Below the pieces are notes generated by a model. It did no database searches. It was given only the letters and a program-made list of their open reading frames with translations, and was not told where the DNA came from. Positions 27,289 to 35,275 of a DNA stretch of 64,000 bases are shown piece by piece (positions within the stretch are counted from its first letter, which is position 1; the number at the start of each line of letters is the position of its first letter). Where the stretch lies: assembly GCA_017861315.1 (NCBI GenBank), contig JAGFXP010000002.1, positions 37,177-101,176 of the forward strand. The letters are read 5' to 3'. Made by a program: the position numbers and the translations under genes. This DNA comes from Bacillota bacterium. Lineage in GTDB: Bacteria; Bacillota; Clostridia; Clostridiales; Clostridiaceae.

Positions 27289-28353
27289 ATGAAAATCACT
27301 GTTATCCGCGGAGACGGAATAGGTCCTGAGATAGTGGACCAGGCTATAAAAGCGTTACATTCTGTAGAAAAAAAATACAACTGCAAATTTGAATTCAGCG
27401 ATGCGCTGATGGGCGGCTGCGCCATCGACGAAACGGGCGTACCCCTTCCCGAAGAGACAGTTGCATCCTGCAAAAGCAGTGCTGCTACACTATTAGGAGC
27501 AGTAGGCGGCCCGAAATGGGACAATCAGCCTGCAAACCTCAGACCCGAAGACGGCCTCCTTGGGCTGAGAAAAGCCATGGGTGTTTATGCCAACTTGAGA
27601 CCTGCCACACTTTTCGAAGAGCTATCCGCTGCATCAAACCTGAAGGAAAGCGTTCTTAAAGGCGGACTGGATCTTCTTATTGTGAGGGAACTCCTAAGCG
27701 GAGCGTATTTCGGGAAAAAAGAAGTCGTTGAGATAGAAGGCGGCAAAAAAGCTACCGATGCAATTGAATATACAAGCCACGAGATAGAGAGAATCGCCAG
27801 AGTCGCTTTTGACATCGCCAGAGGAAGAAGCAGGAAGCTCACGCTGGTGGACAAGGCCAATGTCCTCTACACCTCAAGGCTCTGGAGGGAAGTCGTTGCG
27901 AAGGTTGCCGAGGACAACAAGGACATAAAGCTCAACTATATGTACGTGGACAATGCAGCCATGCAGCTGATAAACGACCCTCACCAGTTTGACGTGATAC
28001 TGACCGAAAACATGTTCGGCGATATTTTGAGCGACGAGGCCTCAATGCTAACCGGCTCGCTAGGGATGCTTCCTTCCGCCAGTCTCGGCGATAACTCGGT
28101 TGGGATATACGAACCCTGCCACGGTTCAGCACCTGACATTGCAGGACAGGACAAGGCAAACCCTATCGCAACAATAATGAGCGCAGCGATGCTGCTCCGG
28201 TACAGCCTGAAGATGGAGGATGCTGCCGAATGCGTGGAAAAAGCTGTCGCGAAAATAATCAGCAAAGGTTACAGAACGGTTGACATAATGGAGGAAGGAA
28301 AATTATTGGTAGGTACGAAAGCAATGGGAGACCTTATAGCTGCAGAAATTTAA
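27289..28353 (+). CDS. leuB: 3-isopropylmalate dehydrogenase
   Basis: NAD-dependent oxidative decarboxylation of 3-isopropylmalate. The 354 residues show VIRGDGIGPEI at the N-terminus, LLGAVGGPKWD near 70, the substrate loop RELLSGAYFG (near 131), NMFGDILSDEAS near 245 and YEPCHGSAPDIAG (NAD-binding) near 270. ATG at 27289 lies eight bases after GAGGAG; an in-frame TTG at 27283 is inside the spacer. Last gene of the operon, ending in a strong terminator. No leuA accompanies it. Confidence 0.95.
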   Translation: MKITVIRGDGIGPEIVDQAIKALHSVEKKYNCKFEFSDALMGGCAIDETGVPLPEETVASCKSSAATLLGAVGGPKWDNQPANLRPEDGLLGLRKAMGVYANLRPATLFEELSAASNLKESVLKGGLDLLIVRELLSGAYFGKKEVVEIEGGKKATDAIEYTSHEIERIARVAFDIARGRSRKLTLVDKANVLYTSRLWREVVAKVAEDNKDIKLNYMYVDNAAMQLINDPHQFDVILTENMFGDILSDEASMLTGSLGMLPSASLGDNSVGIYEPCHGSAPDIAGQDKANPIATIMSAAMLLRYSLKMEDAAECVEKAVAKIISKGYRTVDIMEEGKLLVGTKAMGDLIAAEI

Positions 28354-28397
28354 AAGAGAAACTCTGTGCGATAATCCGCACAGAGTTTCTCTTTTTG
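28352..28397. terminator. bidirectional terminator, leuB / gcvT-like
   Basis: Nineteen-base arms AAAAGAGAAACTCTGTGCG / GCACAGAGTTTCTCTTTTT around a short loop, T-tracts on both strands; serves the two convergent transcripts. Confidence 0.93.
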
Positions 28398-28398
28398 C

Positions 28399-29421
28399 TT
28401 ATATGCATCTCTTTAATTTCTTGGATGTTATTTTTGCATCTACAAGCCCGTCTGCGTTGCTTATCTGCACCTTGGTTCCATTATCAGAGTACTGGAGGTC
28501 TACCAGTGCAAATCCTATGCCTTTCTTCGCTTTTGGTGAAAAATGGCCAAGCGCAACAACTCCGACCTTCTTGTCGTTTGCCATGATAGCCGACCCCCTT
28601 CGAGGCACTTCCCTTTTGCTGTTTACCTGGAAAGCGACAACCGCCCTTTTGATTCCTTTGCGGTGCTGTTTGACAAGTGCATCCTTTCCTACAAAGTCCT
28701 CCTTGTCAAGCCTGATAAACGTATCCAAACCCGCCTCTATAGGGGTAATATCCCCGATCAGCTCATCTCCGTACAGAGGCAGCTTCGCTTCGTATCTGAG
28801 TACGTTTCTGGTTTCGATACCTACAGGCACAATGCCTTCCAGTATGCCTGCATCCATGATGCCGTCTATCACCTTATTCGCATCACTCCAGTTTGCATAT
28901 ATGTCATAGCCGTCTTCACCATTGTAGCCCATTTTAGCAACAAGACACACGCTGTTTCCAATCTCAACCTTGTCCCTGATGCTGAGATAGTTCATATCCT
29001 TAATGTTATCTCTTGTCAGCTTCTGCAGTATTGCAGTTGATTTCGGTCCGTGGATTGCAATGTGGTAGAGTTTTTCCGACAGATTGTTTATGCTCAGATC
29101 GTGGTACCTTTTCCTGTTTATAAGCCATTTGAAGGTTTTCTCAACATTTCCTGAAGATATTATAATGAAATAGTTGTCCTCGCTGAATCTGTAAAGCACA
29201 AGAGCGTCCATTACCGATCCGTCAGGATAGCACATAAGCGTGTGGACACCCTGGTTGTCGAACAAGGTGCCGATATCGGCTGTCACGAGGTTCTGGATGT
29301 ACTTGTAGGCATCCTTTCCCTTTACCTGGATTTTGCCTATTCTGGGCAGATCAAATAGCCCCGCTGACTTTTTCACGGCTTTGTATTCCTGTTCAATCCT
29401 TACTGCTTCGTTGGTTTGCAT
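28399..29421 (-). CDS. GcvT-family aminomethyltransferase homologue (orphan)
   Basis: A 340-residue folate-binding protein of the GcvT/YgfZ/DMGDH family. It has the family order: RIGKIQVKGKDAYKYIQNLVTADI near 27, a conserved aspartate in VMDALVLYRF near 70, PVGIETRNVLRYEAKLPLYGDEL near 200 and the C-terminal barrel. GcvT normally works with GcvH and GcvP, none of which is here; it is shorter than the usual 360 residues. ATG after GGGAGG. Controlled by a tandem glycine riboswitch and followed upstream by an SHMT-like gene, so it most likely handles glycine or a methylated glycine derivative, with THF as one-carbon acceptor. True GcvT versus a related demethylase is open. Confidence 0.85.
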   Translation of the reverse strand: MQTNEAVRIEQEYKAVKKSAGLFDLPRIGKIQVKGKDAYKYIQNLVTADIGTLFDNQGVHTLMCYPDGSVMDALVLYRFSEDNYFIIISSGNVEKTFKWLINRKRYHDLSINNLSEKLYHIAIHGPKSTAILQKLTRDNIKDMNYLSIRDKVEIGNSVCLVAKMGYNGEDGYDIYANWSDANKVIDGIMDAGILEGIVPVGIETRNVLRYEAKLPLYGDELIGDITPIEAGLDTFIRLDKEDFVGKDALVKQHRKGIKRAVVAFQVNSKREVPRRGSAIMANDKKVGVVALGHFSPKAKKGIGFALVDLQYSDNGTKVQISNADGLVDAKITSKKLKRCI

Positions 29422-29452
29422 AAAATATTCCTCCCGTTTTATAATTCAGCAA

Positions 29453-29690
29453 ATCAAAAAGATCATGGAACGCTAAAAGCATTCACATGATCTCTGTTAT
29501 GTAACCTGAGAGCTTTGACACATAAGCGCCTTTCCCCTACGGTTCTCTATTGCGAAAATAAGATTTTCAGAGTTTCGTCCAGCTACAGTTCTCTTACCTG
29601 ATAGTTTCTAACAAGTCTGTGTAAACTTATTATTGCCTCTTCGGTTAACATTATTGTTATCTCCTGCAGCCGTCATCCGACTTTATTCAG
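29453..29690 (-). ncRNA. tandem glycine riboswitch with terminator
   Basis: On the minus strand two glycine aptamers follow each other: the first around 29560-29690 (CCGAAGAGGCAA, later GAAACTATCAGGTAAGAGAACTG and GAAACTCTG), the second around 29485-29560 (CCGTAGGGGAAAGGCGC, then AGCTCTCAGGTT and CAGAG). A terminator (AGATCATG / CATGATCT, 29458-29492, T-rich end) follows. In most glycine switches ligand binding turns the downstream gene on. Confidence 0.93.
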
Positions 29691-29800
29691 TTTTGCCAAT
29701 ATCATTATAACAAAATTTGCACGCTAAGTGTATACATTATTCATCTTTTTTTATATTTAACAAATCCGTTACATATTTCTGAGTATTGCCAGGCTGCCTC

Positions 29801-31060
29801 TTATTCCGCTTCATAATAGTCGGGATAGTTTAGAGCGAATTTTGATCCGAGCTCCTGAACCCTTTCTTTTATGGAATCCAGCGCAGACATGTTCTCCGCA
29901 TTTTCCGCGACTTCATTTATCAGGCCTCCGACTATATCCATTTCGGCTTCCTTCATTCCTTTTATAGTCATCGCCGTCGCTCCGATCCTGACACCGCTTG
30001 ATATCATAGGCGGCTGAGGATCGTTAGGGATCTGATTCTTGTTCACGGTTATGCCGACATAGTCAAGGGCTGTATCAAGCTGAAGGCCGGTGATATTTTT
30101 AGGCCTGACGTCCACGAGCACCAAATGGTTGTCGGTGCCGCAAGTGACAAGCCTGAAACCACGAGCTGTGAGGGCTTCACCCAGCCTGCACGCATTTTTC
30201 ACTACCTGCTTCATCGTATCCCTGTATTCATCAGTCAGCGCCCTTTTAAATGTGAATGCTTTGGCTGCCATTATGTGAGGATGCATTGATCCCTGAGCTC
30301 CCGGGAAAGTTCCTTTGTCGAGTTTTTTTGCAAATTCTTCCTTGCACAGGACAAATCCGCCTCTTGCCCCGGCGAGTGTCTTAGTTGTTGTTGACGTTAC
30401 GAAGTCTGCATAAGGCACAGGGCTCGGGTGGACACCTGCAGCAATAAGCCCTGCTACATGGGCCATATCCACCATGAAATATGCACCGGCAGACTTGGCT
30501 ATGCTGCCCATCCTCTCATAGTCTATGAACCTGGGATAAGCGCTCGCACCTGCGATCAGGAGTTTAGGCCTGAATTCCATAGCCAGCTTTTCAACTTCGT
30601 CGTAATCTATCCGTTCGGTTTCAGCGCTGCAGCCGTAGGACATTGTTTCATAAGTCTTTCCGGAGAAGTTCGCCTTGCTTCCATGGGTAAGGTGCCCGCC
30701 CTGGTCAAGCCTCATTCCCATTATCCTGTCCCCAGGCTTCAGGATTGCCGCATAGACGCATTGGTTGGCATTGGAGCCGGAATGCGGCTGAACAGATGCA
30801 TGGTCTGCCCCGAAAAGTTCTTTCGCCCTTTCTATGCAAAGAGTCTCAAGCTCGTCCAGATGCCTGTAGCCTGCATGATACCTGTTCCCCGGAAACCCCT
30901 CCATAGTCTTGTTTGTGAAAATGCTGCCCTGAAGTTCAAGGATTTCAACAGGAACATAGCTTTCTGATGCGATCATTTCAACGCCTGTCTTCTGGCGACC
31001 CCACTCCCTCATTATGATATCGTAAAGTTCCTTATCACTTTTCCTTACGCTTCTTAACAT
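29801..31060 (-). CDS. serine hydroxymethyltransferase-like PLP enzyme, divergent active site
   Basis: A 419-residue fold-type I PLP enzyme, collinear with SHMT (serine plus THF to glycine plus methylene-THF). PLP lysine K227 lies in TSTTTKTLAGARGG and VDMAHVAGL is near 197. Several invariant SHMT positions differ: the NKYAEGYPG tyrosine is Thr52 (NKTMEGFPG), the second Tyr of RYYGG is His62 (RYHAG), and the His before the PLP lysine is Thr226. These residues contact PLP or substrate, so specificity may have shifted, for example to 2-methylserine or another beta-hydroxy amino acid. Sits between the Gly-riboswitch GcvT and the cupin-PocR system, with its own start after GAGGTAGAGG. Annotating it plainly as glyA would overstate the evidence. 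Confidence 0.82.
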   Translation of the reverse strand: MLRSVRKSDKELYDIIMREWGRQKTGVEMIASESYVPVEILELQGSIFTNKTMEGFPGNRYHAGYRHLDELETLCIERAKELFGADHASVQPHSGSNANQCVYAAILKPGDRIMGMRLDQGGHLTHGSKANFSGKTYETMSYGCSAETERIDYDEVEKLAMEFRPKLLIAGASAYPRFIDYERMGSIAKSAGAYFMVDMAHVAGLIAAGVHPSPVPYADFVTSTTTKTLAGARGGFVLCKEEFAKKLDKGTFPGAQGSMHPHIMAAKAFTFKRALTDEYRDTMKQVVKNACRLGEALTARGFRLVTCGTDNHLVLVDVRPKNITGLQLDTALDYVGITVNKNQIPNDPQPPMISSGVRIGATAMTIKGMKEAEMDIVGGLINEVAENAENMSALDSIKERVQELGSKFALNYPDYYEAE

Positions 31061-31167
31061 TGCCTCTACCTCCGTTTTCCAAAAATTCTATCAATTCAAT
31101 TATCACACAACAAATCGTTTACACAAATCAATAGGATTGACCTCTTATTGGACTGGATTGAACAGAA

Positions 31168-31216
31168 CACAAAAAAGAAACCTATGCCGCTGCAGTATGC
31201 AGAAACATAAGTTTCA
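31168..31216 (-). terminator. terminator of the two-component operon
   Basis: Imperfect stem GAAAC-T-TATG...CTGCA / TGCAG...CATA-G-GTTTC followed by TTTTTT on the minus strand. Confidence 0.75.
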
Positions 31217-31231
31217 GATATCCTATTCATT

Positions 31232-31927
31232 CTATTCCCTACCCTTGTACTCGTTCGGGGTTATCCCTGTGGATTTTTTGAACATCCTGTAGAAGTAATT
31301 GAGGTTATTGTAGCCCGCCTTATAGGCTACCTCCTTGATTGTAAGATCAGTCTCCTTAAGCAGCTCTTTCGCTTTTTTTATCCTCAGGTCATTCAGATAT
31401 GCGCTGAAGTTTGTATTGTTGTATTTTTTGAACATCCTGGCTATGTAGCTGGAACTTGTATGGAACTTCTCCGCACACTGCTGCAGCTGTATTTCTTCCT
31501 GATAGTTGCAGTTAACATATTCAATTATCTGGTCGAACAGGCTGTTCAATGACTTGCTGTAGCACAGTATCCTTTCAACAGACTCCAGAAAAAGCTCCGG
31601 CTCTACCGGTTTCAGCAGGATATCCTTTGCTCCGAGTCTCAATGCTGTCTTGGCATATTCGAAGTAGTCATACGCTGTGACAATTATGAAATCTGTTTTG
31701 CATTTTGGATCTCTGCTAACTTTTTCGATTACCTCCAGGCCGTTCATCACAGGCATTTTTATGTCTATGAATGCGATATCCGGATTTTCCCTGGTTATAA
31801 GTTTAAATCCCTCATCTCCCGAAAACGCCTCTCCTACGACTTCTATAGGCAAATCATACCTGCCGATCAGGTATTTTATAATCTCCACGGATAACTCCTC
31901 GTCATCCACAATAACCGCAGTTCTCAC
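31232..31927 (-). CDS. response regulator with AraC-type DNA-binding domain (YesN-like)
   Basis: 231 residues: a receiver domain (about 1-120) with VDDEE, phospho-acceptor Asp in IAFIDIKMPVMNG and the conserved Lys in DILLKPVEP, then an AraC double helix-turn-helix (about 130-231) ending with KEVAYKAGYNNLNYFYRMFKKSTGITPNEYKG. GTG start after GGGGTG, 19 bases behind the kinase gene stop. Partner of that kinase. Target genes unknown; adjacent SHMT-like and flavin-reductase genes are candidates. Confidence 0.93.
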   Translation of the reverse strand: MRTAVIVDDEELSVEIIKYLIGRYDLPIEVVGEAFSGDEGFKLITRENPDIAFIDIKMPVMNGLEVIEKVSRDPKCKTDFIIVTAYDYFEYAKTALRLGAKDILLKPVEPELFLESVERILCYSKSLNSLFDQIIEYVNCNYQEEIQLQQCAEKFHTSSSYIARMFKKYNNTNFSAYLNDLRIKKAKELLKETDLTIKEVAYKAGYNNLNYFYRMFKKSTGITPNEYKGRE

Positions 31928-31946
31928 GCTACACCCCGCAATCCTT

Positions 31947-33404
31947 TCACACGCTGTAAATTATCTTTACAGAGGTTCCTTTCCCTTGTTCGCTTTCAAT
32001 TATGAATTCGAAGTCTTCCTCAAGGAAGAGCATAAGCTTCGAATAAACCATCATGAGCCCTCTTATTTCATACTTCTCGTAGTTGATGATTTTTTCTCTA
32101 AGTTTTTCCAATGTATCCGCATCCATCCCCGCGCCATTATCCATAATTTCAATAACAACCATTCTTCCGCATCTTTTGCCAGAGATCTTAACTTCCATTT
32201 CGCTTTTCGTATCCCTGAAGCCATGGATGAAGCAATTTTCTACAACAGGCTGAAGACAGTTAAACGGGATGTTCGCACTATATATTTCCGGAGAGATGTC
32301 TGTTATCACTTTGAGCTTCTCCCCGCACCTGAGTTTCTGAAGATTCGTGTAATTCTGGATGTACTGCAGCTCATCCCTGAGGGGAACAAACTGCTTTTCA
32401 TTTGTAGATATATACCTGAGCATCCCTGAGATGTCGATTATGGACCGGTATGTTTCGAAGGCTTTTTCCTTAACAGCCATCCCAGCCAGCGCATTCAATG
32501 TGTTGAACAGGAAATGATTGTTTATCTGTATGTTCAGCATTTTTTCTTTAGTCGATTTTAATGTGGCCTCGAAAGCGAGTTCCTGATTTTTGAAAATATA
32601 ATAGTTCTGTATGCTTTCGCTGAGTTTTTTCAGCTGCATCAGGATGGCAGTAACCGTTCCCTTGGGTACTATATTTTCACCTGAACCGGAACTCTCACCC
32701 GTAGTCCTGATATGCCCTCCGATTATTACCCCAATCAGTTTGGACCTGATAACGATAGGTGTGCTGATTACAGTAAGTCCGTACGGGCATATGTATGCTG
32801 ATGAATTTGCATAGTGGGGCGGATTGTATTCACTCTTCAGGCTGTAAATCGGGCAGATCCGGTTTTCGCAGTAAGCCTCACATTCCGCCCTGCAGGTCAG
32901 CGGGTAATCTTTCCCCTGGATTACCAGGTTGCCTTCTGCATCAAAAACGGCTACAGGCATGTTCAAAGGACTGGCCACTGTATCGTATATATACCTTATC
33001 TCATCATTGAGCCTGATGATGTCGCCAGACTGGCCTTTATCCTCAGATTCGGGCAGCTGCTCCTGTCTGATCGGAACGCTCATGTCATAATTTGCAGGAA
33101 TAGAAATCAGAAGATGCTTAATCGGCAAATTCCGGTTATTTATGGTCTCATGGATCGTTCCAGCCTCCATGTGGTATATCTGCCTAGGCTTCATCTCGCT
33201 GACTTTGTTCCCGATGAGCTGGATTCCCTCTCCTGAAAGCACATAGATAAACTGTTCATCGCCGTAGTGTATGTGCTTGTTCTGCCTCTTGTTTGGCAGA
33301 ATAGTTGTAATCCCGATACTCATGTTGTTCAAAGTGCTCTGCGGATCAGGCTCGTAGATCCATTCTATATGTCCCCAATCGAAATACTGCATATTCTTGC
33401 CCAT
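31947..33404 (-). CDS. sensor histidine kinase with cupin and PocR sensory domains
   Basis: A soluble 485-residue kinase with no membrane segment. Residues 1-105 are a cupin (HIHYGDEQFIYVLSGEG near 44, TIHETINN near 83). Residues about 128-245 are a PocR-type ligand domain with a cysteine cluster C171, C175, C179, C184, C206 (CRAECEAYCE, CPIYS, YICPYG). The LytS/YesM-type kinase core has the phospho-acceptor His297 in NNHFLFNTLNALAG and a C-terminal ATPase domain (MDNGAGMD). PocR domains sense small organic ligands, and the cysteines may hold a metal or cluster. Translationally linked to the flavin reductase upstream and the regulator downstream. Confidence 0.92.
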   Translation of the reverse strand: MGKNMQYFDWGHIEWIYEPDPQSTLNNMSIGITTILPNKRQNKHIHYGDEQFIYVLSGEGIQLIGNKVSEMKPRQIYHMEAGTIHETINNRNLPIKHLLISIPANYDMSVPIRQEQLPESEDKGQSGDIIRLNDEIRYIYDTVASPLNMPVAVFDAEGNLVIQGKDYPLTCRAECEAYCENRICPIYSLKSEYNPPHYANSSAYICPYGLTVISTPIVIRSKLIGVIIGGHIRTTGESSGSGENIVPKGTVTAILMQLKKLSESIQNYYIFKNQELAFEATLKSTKEKMLNIQINNHFLFNTLNALAGMAVKEKAFETYRSIIDISGMLRYISTNEKQFVPLRDELQYIQNYTNLQKLRCGEKLKVITDISPEIYSANIPFNCLQPVVENCFIHGFRDTKSEMEVKISGKRCGRMVVIEIMDNGAGMDADTLEKLREKIINYEKYEIRGLMMVYSKLMLFLEEDFEFIIESEQGKGTSVKIIYSV

Positions 33405-33411
33405 TACATTC

Positions 33412-33921
33412 TTACTCCCTGACGAGAACCTTTTCTATTTCCGCGATGTACATTATGTGGTAATCCTTGTTGGGGTAGTTAACGCTCTCAACGCTTTTAT
33501 CAACAAAGCATTCAGGCTCAAATTTCTGTGCATACATCTTCCTGCAGACGAGAACAACACTGGCCTCCACAAAGCAAGGCGCATCAGCACCCTCCAGAAG
33601 TGTGAGTCCGGATTTCGCCATCTTGTCCTCCTGCCTCCCGGATACAGATCCCAGATACTTAAGCTTCTCTTTATAGCTTTCATCATAGAAGGACAATGAG
33701 AATTTTTCTGACGAATCGACAAACTCCCTCGTGTATCTCTGCGGGCGGAGGAACACATATGCTACATTCTTGTTCCAGATAACGCCGAGCCCGCCCCAGG
33801 AAGCCGTCATAGCATTGACCTTGCCTTCCTTCTCTGCCGCTACGAGCATCCAGTCCGTCCCTATCATTTTGAAAGGATTTTCATTGATTTCCTGTACAGA
33901 TATCTCCTTGAATCGTTTCAT
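33412..33921 (-). CDS. flavin reductase-like (FMN-binding split barrel) protein
   Basis: A 169-residue protein of the DIM6/NTAB flavin reductase family: NPFKMIGTDWMLVAAEKEGKVNAMTASWGGLGVIW carries the FMN-binding strand pair, and VFLRPQRYTREFVDSSEKFSLSFYD the second. Start ATG at 33921 follows GGAG by eight bases. Its stop lies eight bases before the kinase start, and the kinase ribosome binding site is inside its last codons, so it forms an operon with the cupin-PocR kinase and response regulator. The flavin-mediated reaction is not known; a redox input or output for the two-component system is possible. Confidence 0.88.
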   Translation of the reverse strand: MKRFKEISVQEINENPFKMIGTDWMLVAAEKEGKVNAMTASWGGLGVIWNKNVAYVFLRPQRYTREFVDSSEKFSLSFYDESYKEKLKYLGSVSGRQEDKMAKSGLTLLEGADAPCFVEASVVLVCRKMYAQKFEPECFVDKSVESVNYPNKDYHIMYIAEIEKVLVRE

Positions 33922-33999
33922 CCAAACCACTCCAATCACCAAAATTGTTCATAACCATATTTTACATATTTGCCTGCCTTTAATCAAGTTAAGCCAAAA

Positions 34000-34033
34000 A
34001 ATAAAAATACAGATCGAGTCTGTATTTTTGCGA
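34000..34033 (-). terminator. terminator upstream of the flavin reductase operon
   Basis: AAAAATACAGA / TCTGTATTTTT stem with four-base loop; on the minus strand it is followed by ATTTTTTGG. Lies between a promoter and the first gene, so it could be an attenuator, or it ends ybaK transcription. Confidence 0.8.
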
Positions 34034-34165
34034 GGGGTATTTGTACCTGAGCATGTGTGTGCGGTTTCTGCTGCAGGCACTTTTAGAAGGGTATGGCATT
34101 AACATTATCCGGGCACTGCATTGCGCTGTACTATAGCACATGTCAGCCAATGTAGTACAATTCAT

Positions 34166-34195
34166 ATCATATCACACACCTTTGGTGTATTTCAA
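34166..34195 (-). promoter_or_regulatory. sigma-A promoter with a perfect dyad in the spacer
   Basis: Minus strand: TTGAAA (complement of 34190-34195), 18-base spacer, TATGAT (complement of 34166-34171). The spacer holds the perfect repeat ACACC-AAA-GGTGT (34176-34188), a good operator candidate. It points toward the flavin reductase/kinase operon. Confidence 0.6.
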
Positions 34196-34318
34196 TACCG
34201 TTTTCTTCAATTGCTTATATTTTGTGAAAATTTCGCGCCTGCAATTACTTGGGTAGGCTTTGTCCCCGCAGCCTCCGCCAGCACATTCTGCAATCCGGCC
34301 CGCCGATCACTTGCGTTA

Positions 34319-34795
34319 TCATTTTATGAGATCCTGCAGCTCCGCCTTTGCCGCCTTCAGAAGGTCTTCTACTTTCAGTTCAATCTGCGTGCCTATCCTC
34401 CCTCCGCTCACTATAATATCCTCAAGCGAATCCGCACCGGCATCCACGAATGTCCCGTAATCCTTTTTCATGCCCACGGGAGAGCACCCTCCCCGTACGT
34501 AGCCAGTCACCTTCTGTATATCTTTGACCGGTATCATCTCAACCTTCTTTTCCCCTGCAGCTCTGGCTGATTTTTTCAGATCCAGCTCTTCTTTTACAGG
34601 TATGACGAACACATAATAACTGCCGCTGCCGCCCTGGCAGACCAGTGTTTTGTAGACTAGCGACGGATCCTTCCCTATCTTTTCAGCCACCGAGACTCCG
34701 TCTATCTTCCCGTCGCCGCTGTCGTATGTGTTCATTTTGTACGCAATTTTTTTCTGTTCGAGTATCCGCATGGCGTTTGTTTTTGACTGTGCCAT
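34319..34795 (-). CDS. ybaK: YbaK/ProX-family aminoacyl-tRNA deacylase
   Basis: A 158-residue editing enzyme that hydrolyses mischarged tRNA, in this subgroup typically Cys-tRNA-Pro. Family features: the N-terminal LEQKKIAYKMNTYD, DPSLVYKTLVCQGGSGSYYVFVIPV near 44, and the GGCSPVGMKK loop near 103. Start ATG at 34795 follows AGGGGG by eight bases. The ProS in this window lacks an editing domain, so a trans-editing role fits. Stand-alone. Confidence 0.9.
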   Translation of the reverse strand: MAQSKTNAMRILEQKKIAYKMNTYDSGDGKIDGVSVAEKIGKDPSLVYKTLVCQGGSGSYYVFVIPVKEELDLKKSARAAGEKKVEMIPVKDIQKVTGYVRGGCSPVGMKKDYGTFVDAGADSLEDIIVSGGRIGTQIELKVEDLLKAAKAELQDLIK

Positions 34796-34875
34796 AATCA
34801 AGTCCCCCTTATCAAGCTTTTTGCCTTATTATATAGATTATAACTTTAAGGACTCAACGCTTCAAGAATTAATGC

Positions 34876-34905
34876 TTGACATTCCCGGAATACGAATAGT
34901 ATAAT
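34876..34905 (+). promoter_or_regulatory. sigma-A promoter of trpP
   Basis: TTGACA (34876-34881), 18-base spacer, TATAAT (34900-34905); both hexamers are perfect consensus. Confidence 0.9.
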
Positions 34906-34911
34906 ACTAAA

Positions 34912-35190
34912 CATAATCCTTTGAACAGGAAGAGTACCTATAAAGTTTAGTTTCAGAGAGTTGAGGATGGTGTGATCTCAATACGAAAGCCTATAGCGAA
35001 TGGACCTGGTAGGAGTAAGCCGAAATCCAAGGTTACCCTTTGAGAGTAGTACTTAACGTGAGCCGCCCGTTACAGCGGATAGGATATGAAAGTATCTGAA
35101 AATGAGATATGCTCCATCGGAGCATAAATTAGGTGGCAACGCGGATATACTTCGCCCTATGTTATAGGGCGGGGTTTTTTTTATTTTTAA
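34912..35190 (+). ncRNA. T-box leader, tryptophan-specific, upstream of trpP
   Basis: Stem I with GAGAGTTGAGG motif, specifier region GAA-TGG (UGG, Trp, 35001-35003), T-box variant GGTGGCAACGCGG (35132-35144), and terminator CGCCCTAT / ATAGGGCG followed by eight T (35153-35186). The specifier matches the downstream tryptophan transporter. Confidence 0.94.
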
Positions 35191-35275
35191 AAGGTGGTGA
35201 TGGAAATGGTTTGAACTGAAGATTTGTCTGACTGGATTAACAATATCTTTAAAATTAAAGGAGAGATTTGTAATT

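Larger units (their letters stand above)
33943..34318. other. 376-base intergenic region with a promoter, palindromes and a possible leader RNA
   Basis: Contains a minus-strand promoter (34166-34195), an inverted repeat TGTACTA / TAGTACA (about 34128-34160), and an intrinsic terminator (34003-34033) 80 bases before the flavin reductase start. Between them about 130 bases form no riboswitch class I recognise. The part next to ybaK (34233-34318) is G+C-rich and has no convincing gene. Confidence 0.6.

Noticed and set aside
31677..32429. 250-residue plus-strand frame
   Set aside because: Antisense to the response regulator and kinase, which have clear domains and starts.
34233..34318. Cys-rich minus-strand reading after the ybaK stop (AECAGGGCGDKAYPSNC)
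   Set aside because: Same frame as ybaK but behind several stops, with no start codon or ribosome binding site; might be decayed sequence, not a gene I can support.
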